Program-made: the position numbers and the translations under genes
Shown here: positions 7,216 to 15,793 of the stretch, one piece after another
Layout of the letters: each line of letters begins with the position of its first letter
How positions within the stretch are numbered: the first letter of the stretch is position 1
Notes under the pieces: generated by a model
What the model saw: only the letters and a program-made list of their open reading frames with translations
What the model was told of the DNA's origin: nothing
Databases searched by the model: none
Assembly (NCBI GenBank): GCA_017521285.1
Contig: JAFXDG010000003.1
Location: 1 to 37,789, forward strand
Direction of reading: 5' to 3'
From: Bacteroidaceae bacterium
Lineage (GTDB): Bacteria > Bacteroidota > Bacteroidia > Bacteroidales > Bacteroidaceae
Length of the DNA stretch: 37,789 nucleotides

Positions 7216-8409
7216 TCACAATATCACAAAGCCAGCATCTGCCAATCCCTTATGGATAAGGCAGATGTGTTCAGCATTGCGGGTTTCGAGCACCACACGC
7301 AAGGTGCATCCGTTCACCTGAGCACTGGCATTGGTGCGCTCGTGACTGACACTGATGATGTTTCCTCCCAACTGGGCAATGATGCCACACACGGCCGAAA
7401 GCTGGCCAGGTTGGTCGTAGAGGTCAACGGTAAGGGTCTCCATACGGCCCGACTTGCTGAGTCCTCGGGTAATGACGCGACTGAGGATGGTCACATCTAT
7501 GTTTCCTCCCGACACCAAGCAAATCACCTTCTTTCCCTTGACTGGCACTTTGTTGAACATGGCAGCAGCTACGGCCACGGCTCCTGCACCCTCGGCCACC
7601 AGTTTCTGTTGCTCGATAAGGGCCAGGATGGCAGCGGCAATCTCATCGTCCGTCACGGTGACAATGCCATCCACATAGCGTTGGCAGAAGTCGAAGGTGT
7701 TTACTCCAGGCTCCTTCACGGCAATGCCATCGGCTATGGTCGATACTGATTCGAGACGCTCAATCTGCTTCCTCCTCAACGATTCGGCCATGCTGGGTGC
7801 CCCTTCGGCTTGCACGCCATACACTTGCACCGAGGGCTTCAATTGCTTGATGGCACACGCCACACCCGAAATGAGGCCTCCACCTCCCACGGGTACGATA
7901 ACCACATCCACATCGCCCATCTCATCCAACATCTCAAGGCCGATGGTGCCCTGACCGGCAATCACATGCAAGTCATCAAAAGGATGGACAAAAGTATAGC
8001 CTTTCTCATCGCGCAACTGGAGGGCATGCTGGTAAGCATCATCATAGACCCCCGGCACCAGACACACCTCGGCACCATAGCGCTTCGTTGCCTCCACCTT
8101 CGAAATAGGAGCACCGGCGGGCAGACAGATGAGCGAGGATATGCCGCTCTTGGTTGCCGCCAAAGCCACTCCCTGTGCATGATTGCCTGCCGAGCAGGCG
8201 ATCACACCATGACTTTTCTCCTCGTCGGAGAGTTGGGAAATCTTGTAGTAAGCACCGCGTAACTTGAACGAACCGGTGTATTGCAGATTCTCGGGCTTCA
8301 GGAATATTTCACTTTCGGGATTTATCAAGGGAGCCGCTATCAAATGAGGATGGCGGATGGCATCGCGCAAAACATGCGCTGCCTTATAGATTTCACTGAG
8401 TTCAAGCAT
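7216..8409 (-). CDS. ilvA: Threonine ammonia-lyase (threonine dehydratase), medium form with ACT-like domain
   Basis: This PLP enzyme deaminates L-threonine to 2-oxobutanoate, the first committed step toward isoleucine. The product is 397 residues from the chosen start. PLP lysine K49 lies in GSFKLRG, the asparagine motif in ACSAGNHAQG (71-80), and the phosphate-binding glycine loop in VPVGGGGLISG (172-182). A C-terminal ACT-like regulatory domain spans about 325-397 (LTVDLYDQPGQLSAV onward). The start at 8409 is preferred over the longer frame beginning at 8508. It has a good Shine-Dalgarno (AAGGAGAAG), the protein family begins there, and a -7 promoter motif at 8463-8470 lies downstream of the longer start. 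It stands alone; no other branched-chain genes are adjacent. Confidence 0.93.
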   Translation of the reverse strand: MLELSEIYKAAHVLRDAIRHPHLIAAPLINPESEIFLKPENLQYTGSFKLRGAYYKISQLSDEEKSHGVIACSAGNHAQGVALAATKSGISSLICLPAGAPISKVEATKRYGAEVCLVPGVYDDAYQHALQLRDEKGYTFVHPFDDLHVIAGQGTIGLEMLDEMGDVDVVIVPVGGGGLISGVACAIKQLKPSVQVYGVQAEGAPSMAESLRRKQIERLESVSTIADGIAVKEPGVNTFDFCQRYVDGIVTVTDDEIAAAILALIEQQKLVAEGAGAVAVAAAMFNKVPVKGKKVICLVSGGNIDVTILSRVITRGLSKSGRMETLTVDLYDQPGQLSAVCGIIAQLGGNIISVSHERTNASAQVNGCTLRVVLETRNAEHICLIHKGLADAGFVIL

Positions 8410-8462
8410 CTTTCTTCTCCTTTCTATATACAAACGTGTTTTCAATAACACAAATGTGTCCG

Positions 8463-8470
8463 CAAAGCTA
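8463..8470 (-). promoter_or_regulatory. -7 promoter element for ilvA
   Basis: The minus strand reads TAGCTTTG, a perfect TAnnTTTG, 54 bp before the chosen start. A matching -33 TTTG is not evident. Confidence 0.5.
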
Positions 8471-8739
8471 CGAATATTTTCTTGAACAATACACCAATAC
8501 TTCCACATATTTTTTTCCCTACCTGAAAAAAACTTTTCCCAAACGTGCCGGAAAAAACTCAGGGGTAAAGCAGATAAAAGAAGTCCTCAAAGCTCTTGAT
8601 GAAAGATGTGGGATAAAGAACGGGGCTTCCAATGTCAGAAACAGGAAGTAGGCTGTCCGAAAAGTCGTATTTAGCACTCTATTTTGCACAAAGCAGAAAC
8701 AAATGTGCAGAAATAGGAGTATATTTCTCTTTTTATTTG

Positions 8740-8747
8740 TAATTTTG
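8740..8747 (+). promoter_or_regulatory. Likely -7 element for the acyltransferase-MMPL operon
   Basis: TAATTTTG matches TAnnTTTG. The upstream -33 position lacks TTTG. Confidence 0.4.
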
Positions 8748-8815
8748 CAACTTCCTTTGCCTTCGGAGGCATCTTCGGGGGCAGGCAGATTATAACAAAG
8801 AGGAGAAAAGACTAT

Positions 8816-10177
8816 ATGGAAAGGAATAACAACGTGCAGAAGCCGGGCATCATCTACCGCCTGTTCAGAAGATACTTGCGATTCATGCACGACCATGTAT
8901 ATTACAAGAAGACTTATCACGTAAACACCCAAGCCATCCCCGAAGACGGCACACCCCTGCTCATTGTAAGCAACCATCAGAATTGCTTGAACGATCCCTT
9001 GGGTGTGGTAGTCAGTTTTCGTGACCGCAAGCCGAACTTCATCACCCGCGCCGACGTGTTTGCCCTGCATCCGTTAGCCAACAAGTTTCTACGTTCCATA
9101 GGGCTGTTGCCTGCTTTCCGCCTTCAATACGATGGCGCCGAGAATCTGGACAAAAATCAGGACACCTTCAAGATTACCGAACAAGCCCTCTTAGACGGCA
9201 CCACCATCATGATGTTTCCCGAAGCGGGACATCAGGACAAACACTGGTTGGGCACCTTCTCCTTCGGCTATACCAAGATGGCCTTTGAAGCCGCAGAAGC
9301 AGGAGGCTTTGAAAAGGATATCTTCATTCTTCCATCGTGTAACCACTACTCCCACTATTTCGGCATTCAGAATGAATACATGGTAAAATATGGCGAAAAG
9401 ATTTCGCTGAAACCCTTCTATGAACTCTACAAGACGAAGCCACGCACGGCACAACGCCAAGTGAATGCTTTGGTGCGCAAGCAGATTGAAGACCTGATGT
9501 TGGACATCCGCGATGTGGAAAACTACGATGCCGTTGACTTCATCCGCCTCAATTGGGGGGCCGAGGTGGCCGGACAAATGGGATTGGACACCAATGCATT
9601 GCCTGACCGTCTGTTGGCAGAAAAAGAGATTGTAGCTGCTATACAAACCGCACAAATAGAAACACCCGAAGAGGTGGATGCCCTCTATGCCGACGCACGC
9701 GAATTGAAGTACCTGCTGGAGAAAGCTGGCTTTACCCTGAAAGAACTTGACCTGACAACAACCCCTATCGTCAGTTCGTTCAAACTGATGGGATTGTTGG
9801 CCCTGCTCCCTTTGTGGATCATATCCTTATGGCCTTCCCTCCCCGCCTATGCTATTCCTATGACGTTCTTCAAGAAGAAGTTCAAAGACCCTATGTTTGA
9901 AGGCACAATGCTCTTCGTATTCAACGCCTTGCTGCTACTGCCCCTGTTTGCCCTCATTACGTTCATCGTCATGTGGGTAAACGTCAATTGGTGGTCGGGC
10001 CTTGTGTACATAGCACTCTTCCCCGCCCTCATGCTCTTCGCATGGAAGTATATCGCATGGGTAAAGGCCACCATCCGCGACCTTCGTCACCAGATGGCCC
10101 CCTCGAATACCATCAGCAAAATGCGTGCCTTGAAGCAGCGCATCGGCAACAAGCTGAATATACTATTAAAGAAATAA
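8816..10177 (+). CDS. Membrane-bound lysophospholipid/glycerol-phosphate acyltransferase-like protein (PlsC family)
   Basis: The 453-residue product has a PlsC-type acyltransferase domain in its N-terminal half. The catalytic block is VSNHQNCLND (H54, D60), with five residues between His and Asp instead of the usual four. The substrate/phosphate block is FPEAGHQDKH near 136. About four transmembrane segments follow in the last 140 residues (LMGLLALLPLWIISLWPSL; FNALLLLPLFALITFIVMWV; GLVYIALFPALMLFAW). Family enzymes move acyl chains from ACP or CoA to a lipid hydroxyl at the inner membrane. As first gene of an operon with ketosynthase, ACP and MMPL exporter, it probably attaches the polyketide-like acyl chain to a lipid head group before export. 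It is 32 bp upstream of the ketosynthase. The precise acceptor is unknown. Confidence 0.85.
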   Translation: MERNNNVQKPGIIYRLFRRYLRFMHDHVYYKKTYHVNTQAIPEDGTPLLIVSNHQNCLNDPLGVVVSFRDRKPNFITRADVFALHPLANKFLRSIGLLPAFRLQYDGAENLDKNQDTFKITEQALLDGTTIMMFPEAGHQDKHWLGTFSFGYTKMAFEAAEAGGFEKDIFILPSCNHYSHYFGIQNEYMVKYGEKISLKPFYELYKTKPRTAQRQVNALVRKQIEDLMLDIRDVENYDAVDFIRLNWGAEVAGQMGLDTNALPDRLLAEKEIVAAIQTAQIETPEEVDALYADARELKYLLEKAGFTLKELDLTTTPIVSSFKLMGLLALLPLWIISLWPSLPAYAIPMTFFKKKFKDPMFEGTMLFVFNALLLLPLFALITFIVMWVNVNWWSGLVYIALFPALMLFAWKYIAWVKATIRDLRHQMAPSNTISKMRALKQRIGNKLNILLKK

Positions 10178-10209
10178 TCATTGAAAACCATACAAGAAAG
10201 TAGAAAGAA

Positions 10210-11430
10210 ATGCAAAACAGAGTTGTAATCACCGGTATGGGTATCTACTCATGCCTTGGAAAGACCCTGGATGAGGTGCGCGACTCGCTTTATCATGGCA
10301 AATCGGGCATCATCTTCGACCCCATCCGAAAAGAGATGGGCTTCCGCTCGGCACTGACTGCCCACCTTGAAGACCCCGATTTGAAAAAGGTGCTCAGCCG
10401 CTCTCAGCGCGTCTATATGCCCCAACAAGCCCAGTATGCCTATTGCGCTACTGCCGATGCCTTGCGCAATGCGGGTATCGACCAAGATTATTTGAACACC
10501 CACGACGTGGGTCTGCTCTATGGCAACGACAGCTCCACCGTGCCCAATGTGAAGGCCGTGGATACTATGCGCGAGAAGAAAGATACCACGCTCGTAGGCT
10601 CAGGAGCCATCTTCCAGTCAATGAACTCTACGGTAACGATGAACCTCGGATGCATCTTCAAACTGAAGGGCATCAACCTCACCGTCAGTGGTGCATGTGC
10701 CAGTGGTTCACACGCCATCGGCTTGGGAGCCCTGCTCATCCAAAACGGGCTTCAGGAGATGGTTGTATGCGGAGGTGCCCAGGAGGTGAACCCTTGGTCA
10801 ATCGGTTCCTTTGACGGAATCTCGGCCTTCTCTGTCCGCGAGGATGAACCGACCAGAGCAAGCCGTCCCTTCGACCGCGACCGCGATGGCCTCGTGCCGG
10901 GAGGAGGAGCCGCTACGGTCATCATCGAGAGCTACGAATCGGCCATCCGCCGTGGTGCCCCCATCTTGGCCGAGATTCTTGGCTACGGATTCTCTTCCAA
11001 TGGCGACCACATCTCATCGCCCAACGTGGAAGGCCCCACCAAGTCGCTCCTTATGGCCATTCGCCGTGCGGGCATCGATGTGAACGAAATAGGTTACATC
11101 AATGCTCACGCCACTTCCACCCACGTAGGTGACACCAACGAGGCAAAGGCCATCTACAACGTCATCGGCGACCGCCGGATTGAAGTGACCAGCACCAAGA
11201 GCCAGACAGGCCACGAGATGTGGATGGCCGGTGCCAGCGAGGTCATATACTCCATGCTGATGATGAAAAACGGCTTCATTGCCCCCAATATAAACTTCGA
11301 GAACCCCGACGAGGACTCGGCCAAGCTGCTCATCCCTAGCCAACGCGTGGAGAAGCACTTTGACACCTTCCTCTCCAACTCCTTCGGGTTCGGAGGTACG
11401 AATTCAACATTGATTGTAAGAAACTTATAA
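10210..11430 (+). CDS. Beta-ketoacyl-ACP synthase (KAS II-like)
   Basis: This 406-residue condensing enzyme extends an ACP-bound acyl chain with malonyl units. The Cys-His-His triad is complete: C163 in SGACASGSHA, H300 in NAHATSTHVGD and H335 in KSQTGHEMWMAG. The C-terminal SFGFGGTNSTLI is the standard FabF signature. It is therefore probably an active ketosynthase rather than a chain-length factor. It is not an obvious housekeeping fabF, because it lies between a lipid acyltransferase and a dedicated ACP followed by two hotdog proteins, a thioesterase and an MMPL exporter. That arrangement resembles aryl-polyene and flexirubin-type loci. Confidence 0.93.
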   Translation: MQNRVVITGMGIYSCLGKTLDEVRDSLYHGKSGIIFDPIRKEMGFRSALTAHLEDPDLKKVLSRSQRVYMPQQAQYAYCATADALRNAGIDQDYLNTHDVGLLYGNDSSTVPNVKAVDTMREKKDTTLVGSGAIFQSMNSTVTMNLGCIFKLKGINLTVSGACASGSHAIGLGALLIQNGLQEMVVCGGAQEVNPWSIGSFDGISAFSVREDEPTRASRPFDRDRDGLVPGGGAATVIIESYESAIRRGAPILAEILGYGFSSNGDHISSPNVEGPTKSLLMAIRRAGIDVNEIGYINAHATSTHVGDTNEAKAIYNVIGDRRIEVTSTKSQTGHEMWMAGASEVIYSMLMMKNGFIAPNINFENPDEDSAKLLIPSQRVEKHFDTFLSNSFGFGGTNSTLIVRNL

Positions 11431-11462
11431 TAACTAACCAATAAACAAAAACAAACGTAACA

Positions 11463-11705
11463 ATGGAAATGAACGAACTGATTGAGAAGATCAACGAAGT
11501 ATTGGCAGAAGAGTTTGAAATTGAGGTGGAGGACATCACCCCCGAGGCAAACATCAAGGATACTCTCCAACTGGACAGCCTCAGCCTGGTAGATATGGTG
11601 GCTCTGATTGAATCGGAGTTCGGTGTGAAGATTCAAAGCAGCGAACTGATCAACATCCAGACATTCGCTGCCCTCTACGACTTCGTAAGCAAGAACCAGA
11701 AGTAA
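11463..11705 (+). CDS. Dedicated acyl carrier protein
   Basis: An 80-residue acidic protein with a predicted four-helix ACP fold. The phosphopantetheine attachment serine is S39 in the motif LQLDSLSLVDMV, the normal D-S-L context. It follows the ketosynthase by 32 bp and most likely carries the chain made by this operon rather than serving general fatty-acid synthesis. The attaching phosphopantetheinyl transferase is not in the window. Confidence 0.93.
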   Translation: MEMNELIEKINEVLAEEFEIEVEDITPEANIKDTLQLDSLSLVDMVALIESEFGVKIQSSELINIQTFAALYDFVSKNQK

Positions 11706-11712
11706 GTATTTG

Positions 11713-11783
11713 CAGTTGGGAAAATGCAAGTTGGCGAGGTTGGCAAGGTCATCCGAAACTTTGCCTCGCCAACTTGCCAACTG
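11713..11783. repeat. Long hairpin between ACP and dehydratase genes
   Basis: A perfect 14-bp inverted repeat (GCAAGTTGGCGAGG at 11726-11739, CCTCGCCAACTTGC at 11764-11777) is flanked by a second pair (CAGTTGG at 11713-11719, CCAACTG at 11777-11783). Both arms contain 8-bp-spaced GTTGGC/GCCAAC units. There is no following T-run, so it is not a typical terminator. It may modulate read-through or mRNA stability inside the operon. Confidence 0.7.
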
Positions 11784-11809
11784 TGCCAACCTTGTCAATT
11801 CAAACAAGA

Positions 11810-12238
11810 ATGAACCAACCCATCCTTACGGGCGAAGGCCTCTACAAGCTCATTCCCCAACGTCCGCCCATCGTCATGGTGGACACCTTCTACGAGGCTG
11901 ATGCCACAAGCGCCACTACCGGCCTCACCATCCTCACCGACAACATTTTCTGCCTTGACGGCCACCTGCAGGAGCCGGGCCTGATAGAGCACGTAGCCCA
12001 GTCGGCCGCGGCCTTTGCCGGCTATGCCCCCTACACCCATGGCGAAGCTCCCAAGTTGGGCTTCATCGGCGAGGTAAAGAAGTTCAAGATAAGCCGCCTC
12101 CCCCAAGTGGGTGAAGAGTTGTGCACCACCCTGAAAGTGTTGGGCGAAGCGGCAGGAGTAACCCTGATTGCCTCCGAGACACGGGTGGGCGACGAATGTG
12201 TGGCAACCGGCCAGATGAAGATATTTATTAAGGAATGA
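11810..12238 (+). CDS. Hotdog-fold 3-hydroxyacyl-ACP dehydratase (FabZ/ApeP-like)
   Basis: The 142-residue hotdog protein starts with the FabZ-like block LIPQRPPIVMVD (14-25). Its core is DGHLQEPGLIEHVAQSAAA, in which H52 and E60 line up with the FabZ catalytic His and Glu after a shortened loop. It would remove water from a 3-hydroxyacyl-ACP to build conjugated double bonds. The start at 11810 was chosen over an upstream in-frame ATG at 11774 because that lies inside the hairpin and adds residues unlike the family. Its stop overlaps the thioesterase start (ATGA), a sign of coupled translation. Confidence 0.8.
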   Translation: MNQPILTGEGLYKLIPQRPPIVMVDTFYEADATSATTGLTILTDNIFCLDGHLQEPGLIEHVAQSAAAFAGYAPYTHGEAPKLGFIGEVKKFKISRLPQVGEELCTTLKVLGEAAGVTLIASETRVGDECVATGQMKIFIKE

Positions 12239-12678
12239 AGAAGCAACAAGAAGCCCCCACAGCCCCTCTGTCCGCCACCGTGCGGGTGCAAGTACGGTTC
12301 TCGGAGGTGGACTCCATCAAGATGGTATGGCACGGCCACTACGTCAAGTACATGGAGGATGCCCGCGAAGCCTTTGGGCGCACATACGGATTGGAGTACA
12401 TGACCATCTACAGGAACAACTACATGGCTCCCGTATTCGACGTGAAGATGCGCTACCACCAGACGGCCACCGTCGATGATGTCCTGCTTGTCACCATCAC
12501 CTACCGTCCCTCGCGCGGAGCCAAGCTGGTGTTCGACTACGAGATACGCAAGGAGTCGGACAACTCATTGGTACTGACGGCCGAAACCACCCAATTGTTC
12601 ACCAACCTGCGGGGAGAACTGGAGGCATCGTGTCCCGAGTTTCTCACCGAATGGAAAAAGAAGCACCAACTATGCTGA
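12235..12678 (+). CDS. Acyl-CoA/ACP thioesterase, 4HBT (YbgC-like)
   Basis: The 147-residue single hotdog protein has the 4-hydroxybenzoyl-CoA thioesterase pattern: VRFSEVDSIKMVWHGHYVKYMEDAREA, with D26 and H35 near the expected catalytic positions. It would hydrolyse a thioester, either releasing the finished chain or clearing stalled intermediates from the ACP. It overlaps its upstream neighbour by 4 bp and its downstream neighbour by 7 bp, so production of all three hotdog proteins is tightly coupled. Confidence 0.85.
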   Translation: MKKQQEAPTAPLSATVRVQVRFSEVDSIKMVWHGHYVKYMEDAREAFGRTYGLEYMTIYRNNYMAPVFDVKMRYHQTATVDDVLLVTITYRPSRGAKLVFDYEIRKESDNSLVLTAETTQLFTNLRGELEASCPEFLTEWKKKHQLC

Positions 12679-13031
12679 TCAACGAATACTACACCATCGA
12701 AGGCACCGCCACCCACGAAGGTGCCCACATCTTCCACATCCGCCTCAACCCCGAGTGCAAGGTCTATCAAGGACACTTCCCCGGACAACCCGTCTCACCC
12801 GGAGTATGCAACATACAGATGCTGAAGGAACTGGCCGAACAGACGGTCGGACACCGCCTCTTCATGAGCCAGCTCAGCCTGTGCCGACTGACGACCCTCG
12901 TCACTCCACAAGAGTATCCTACGATGACGGCCACCCTCATCATCGACGAGAAGGATGGCGCCTATAAGCTGCGTGCCTCGCTTGGCAACGGCGAAGCCAC
13001 CTACCTGGAGATGAAGGCCGAACTTGCCTGA
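12672..13031 (+). CDS. Second FabZ/FabA-type hotdog protein (ApeI-like), catalytic Glu replaced
   Basis: The 119-residue product has the FabZ active-site block YQGHFPGQPVSPGVCNIQ. H35 is kept, but the acidic residue expected 14 positions later is Gln (Q49). It may therefore be inactive alone and pair with the other dehydratase, as known for some paired hotdog enzymes, or act differently. Start choice: ATG at 12672 overlaps the thioesterase stop. An in-frame ATG at 12651 would add seven residues and cannot be excluded. Followed 53 bp later by the MMPL gene. Confidence 0.8.
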   Translation: MLINEYYTIEGTATHEGAHIFHIRLNPECKVYQGHFPGQPVSPGVCNIQMLKELAEQTVGHRLFMSQLSLCRLTTLVTPQEYPTMTATLIIDEKDGAYKLRASLGNGEATYLEMKAELA

Positions 13032-13084
13032 GCCTCCCGCCTCGCCCCTCCCCATGTCCAACCCATCATCAACTACACGAATTC

Positions 13085-15565
13085 ATGGAAAGAATCTTCA
13101 TCCCCCTATACCGCTTCCTCAGCCGGAGGAGGTGGCTGATGTACACGCAGCTCATACTCAGTAGCGTGTTGTTTGTATATTTCGGTCTCAAGGTCGAGTA
13201 CGAAGAGAACATTGCCAAACTGCTCCCCCAAACGGAGAAGGCCACCGAGAGCGGACTTGCCTTCGGCAACCTGCGGGTGAAGGACAAGATATTCATCCTG
13301 CTTCATGCCCGGGAAGAAGGAAACCCGGAGGAGATTGACAACCAGACATTGGCCGCCTGCACCGACGAACTGGTGGAGGCACTGATGACACGCGACACGG
13401 CCACACACTACATAGCCCACATCTTGAGCCGCATCGACGATGACCTGCTGGTAAACGGCCTCGACTATGCCCTGATGAACGTGCCGGTCTTTGTTGACGA
13501 AGGATGCTATGCCCGCTTCGACAGCCTGCTGACGCCCGAGGCCATAGACCGGCAGATGGCCGAAAACTACACCCTCGTGATGGAGGATGAAGAAGGAAAC
13601 ACCTCCACCATGGTAGGTCAAGACCCTGCAGCCCTGCGGCTGGCACTGCTCCCCGAGGGGAAAGCCTTGGCCGGTGGCATAGGCGGCTATACGATGATTG
13701 ACGGACAACTGTTTTCCCCCGACTCGACGGTGGCGCTGGCCTTCCTGTCACCCAACTTCAATGCCTTCAACTCCAAGGCAGGAACTTACCTGATAGAGAT
13801 GCTGGAGGAGGAGATTGCCTCCTTCGAAAAGCGTCATCCCGAGGTTGAAGTCCTCTTCCACGGCTCGCCCGTACAGAGTGTGTTCAACTCGCGGCAAATC
13901 AAGGCCGACCTGGTGCTGACCGTGGGCCTTTCGCTGCTGGTCATCTGTGTGGCCATCGGCCTTTGCTTCCGCAACAAGAGCACCCTGTGGATGCTGCTCG
14001 GCCCTGTGGCATACGGTGCTTTCTTCGGCCTTGCCTGCATCTGGTGGCTCAAGGGCGGCATGTCGCTGATGGCCATGGGCATCGGTGCCATCGTACTCGG
14101 TGTTGCGCTGAGCTATTGTCTGCATGTGCTCACCCACTACAAATACGTGAGCGACCCCGAACAGGTGCTTCGCGACCAATCGACCCCCGTCTGCCTGGGA
14201 TGCATCACCACCATCGGAGCCTTCCTCGGCCTCCTCTTTACCCAGAGCGACCTGCTGAAGGATTTCGGCCTGTTTGCCTCACTGGCAATGGTGGGCACCA
14301 CGGTGTTTGCCCTCGTCTTCCTCCCCCACTTCTTCCGTCCCGAATCAAATCGCCGCAACGAACGTGCCTTCCGCCTGCTCGACCGCATCAACTCCTACCC
14401 CATCGACCGCCACCGTCCGCTCCGTTGGGCCATCGTGGCAGTGTGTGTGGTCACCGTCTTCACCTCCTCGTGGGTAACCTTCGACAGCAACTTGCGTAAC
14501 ATAGGCTACAACGAGCCGAAGGTCATCCACTCCAACGAACTGTATGCCGGGAAGGTGAACCATGGGCAGGCCTCGATGTACTATGCCGCCACGGCACCCA
14601 CCCTGGATTCGGCCCTTATATATAATAAGGTAGTGACGGCCACCCTCGACTCACTCCAGCAGGCAGGCGTGGTCAAGCAGTTCTCCCGCTCGTCGGCCCT
14701 CTTCATCCCCACCACCGAACAGGAGGAGCGCATAGCCCGATGGGCCGGTTACTGGACACCCCAGCGAGTTGACGAAGTGCGCACCCACCTGACAGCCTCG
14801 GCCCGCCGACACGGACTGAACCCCGACATGTTCGAGCCTTTCTACATCATGGTGGAGAGTGAGTACGAACCCACCTCGCTCTACGAAGCCGGGGTGTTGC
14901 CCGAAAGTCTGCTGAGCAACTTCATCGAGGAGAGCGACGACCGCTTCCTGGTATTCACCTCGGTGCAGATGCCCGACTCGGTGAAGACACTGGTCAATCA
15001 GGCCGTAGCCGCCTGTCCGCGGGCAGTGGTCATCGACCCCTTCTTCTACACCAGCGACATGGTGCGCCTGCTGAACGACGACTTCAATACCATCCTGAGC
15101 ATCTCGTCGGTATTCGTCTTCCTGGTGCTGCTCGTCTCGCTGCGCAGCCTGAGCCAAGCCGTGCTGGCCTTCATCCCGATGAGTCTCAGCTGGTATGTGG
15201 TACGCGGTGTGATGGGGCTGGCGGGACTGGAGTTCAACCTCATCAACATCATCATTGCCACCTTCATATTCGGCATCGGAGTGGATTACAGCATCTTCGT
15301 CATGACGGGTCTCCTGGCCCAGGCACGCAAGCAGGGGGACAGCCTGCTGACCTACCACAAAACGGCCATCTTCTTCTCAGCCCTGGTGCTGATAGTGGTC
15401 CTCGGGTCGCTGCTCTTTGCCACGCACCCGGCCATCCACTCCATTGGCCTGAGCACCCTCATCGGCATGAGTGCCACCATCCTTATCACCTACAGCCTAC
15501 AGCCCGCCCTCTTCCGGTGGCTGATGCGCTTCCGCTTCTTCCGCAAGCGGGTGGAAAAGGAATGA
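13085..15565 (+). CDS. MMPL/RND-superfamily lipid exporter
   Basis: An 826-residue inner-membrane transporter with the duplicated RND layout: one N-terminal membrane helix, a large periplasmic loop, then five or so helices, and the same again. The first helix cluster starts near residue 275 (VLTVGLSLLVICVAIGLCF) and the second near 665 (ILSISSVFVFLVLLVSL). The helix-4-like stretch GVDYSIFVMTGLL is typical of MMPL proteins. Such exporters move lipids or hydrophobic polyketides outward using the proton gradient. As last gene of the operon it probably exports the product assembled by the preceding six genes. A hairpin terminator follows at 15612-15667. Confidence 0.92.
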   Translation: MERIFIPLYRFLSRRRWLMYTQLILSSVLFVYFGLKVEYEENIAKLLPQTEKATESGLAFGNLRVKDKIFILLHAREEGNPEEIDNQTLAACTDELVEALMTRDTATHYIAHILSRIDDDLLVNGLDYALMNVPVFVDEGCYARFDSLLTPEAIDRQMAENYTLVMEDEEGNTSTMVGQDPAALRLALLPEGKALAGGIGGYTMIDGQLFSPDSTVALAFLSPNFNAFNSKAGTYLIEMLEEEIASFEKRHPEVEVLFHGSPVQSVFNSRQIKADLVLTVGLSLLVICVAIGLCFRNKSTLWMLLGPVAYGAFFGLACIWWLKGGMSLMAMGIGAIVLGVALSYCLHVLTHYKYVSDPEQVLRDQSTPVCLGCITTIGAFLGLLFTQSDLLKDFGLFASLAMVGTTVFALVFLPHFFRPESNRRNERAFRLLDRINSYPIDRHRPLRWAIVAVCVVTVFTSSWVTFDSNLRNIGYNEPKVIHSNELYAGKVNHGQASMYYAATAPTLDSALIYNKVVTATLDSLQQAGVVKQFSRSSALFIPTTEQEERIARWAGYWTPQRVDEVRTHLTASARRHGLNPDMFEPFYIMVESEYEPTSLYEAGVLPESLLSNFIEESDDRFLVFTSVQMPDSVKTLVNQAVAACPRAVVIDPFFYTSDMVRLLNDDFNTILSISSVFVFLVLLVSLRSLSQAVLAFIPMSLSWYVVRGVMGLAGLEFNLINIIIATFIFGIGVDYSIFVMTGLLAQARKQGDSLLTYHKTAIFFSALVLIVVLGSLLFATHPAIHSIGLSTLIGMSATILITYSLQPALFRWLMRFRFFRKRVEKE

Positions 15566-15611
15566 AAGGAGAGACACAAGAAAGCAACCTTTGTAAATAT
15601 TTCAGACAACA

Positions 15612-15667
15612 AAAAGCATCTTCCCCGACAGGCAAGCAAACCTTGCAGGCAAGGGGAAGATGCTTTT
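15612..15667 (+). terminator. Hairpin terminator after the MMPL gene
   Basis: A perfect 15-bp stem, AAAAGCATCTTCCCC at 15612-15626 and its complement at 15653-15667, encloses a 26-base loop with its own small stem (GCAAG/CTTGC). It ends in TTTT and lies 46 bp after the stop. Confidence 0.75.
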
Positions 15668-15793
15668 GGCATTTACATGCAACACTCCCTCTAACCTTGA
15701 ACCAAAAGGAGTTTCCACCCACACCAATAGAGAAACACAAACCAAAACATTATCAACCAGTTACACTCGCCAATATGCAAAAAACAGGACAAT

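Larger units (their letters stand above)
8410..8815. other. Divergent intergenic region between ilvA and the acyltransferase operon
   Basis: No gene is visible. It holds the ilvA -7 motif and, on the plus strand, a perfect TAnnTTTG (TAATTTTG) at 8740-8747, about 70 bp before the acyltransferase start. Short frames here lack family features. Confidence 0.6.

Noticed and set aside
8410-8508. Longer N-terminus of threonine ammonia-lyase starting at 8508
   Set aside because: The extra 33 residues do not fit the family, lie upstream of a -7 promoter motif and lack a ribosome-binding site.
8640-8690. Insertion-sequence end (GGCTGTCCGAAAAGTC)
   Set aside because: It resembles ends of some Bacteroidetes insertion elements, but no matching inverted end or transposase is present.
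11774-11809. Earlier start of the first hotdog dehydratase
   Set aside because: It would begin in the arm of the intergenic hairpin and add non-family residues.
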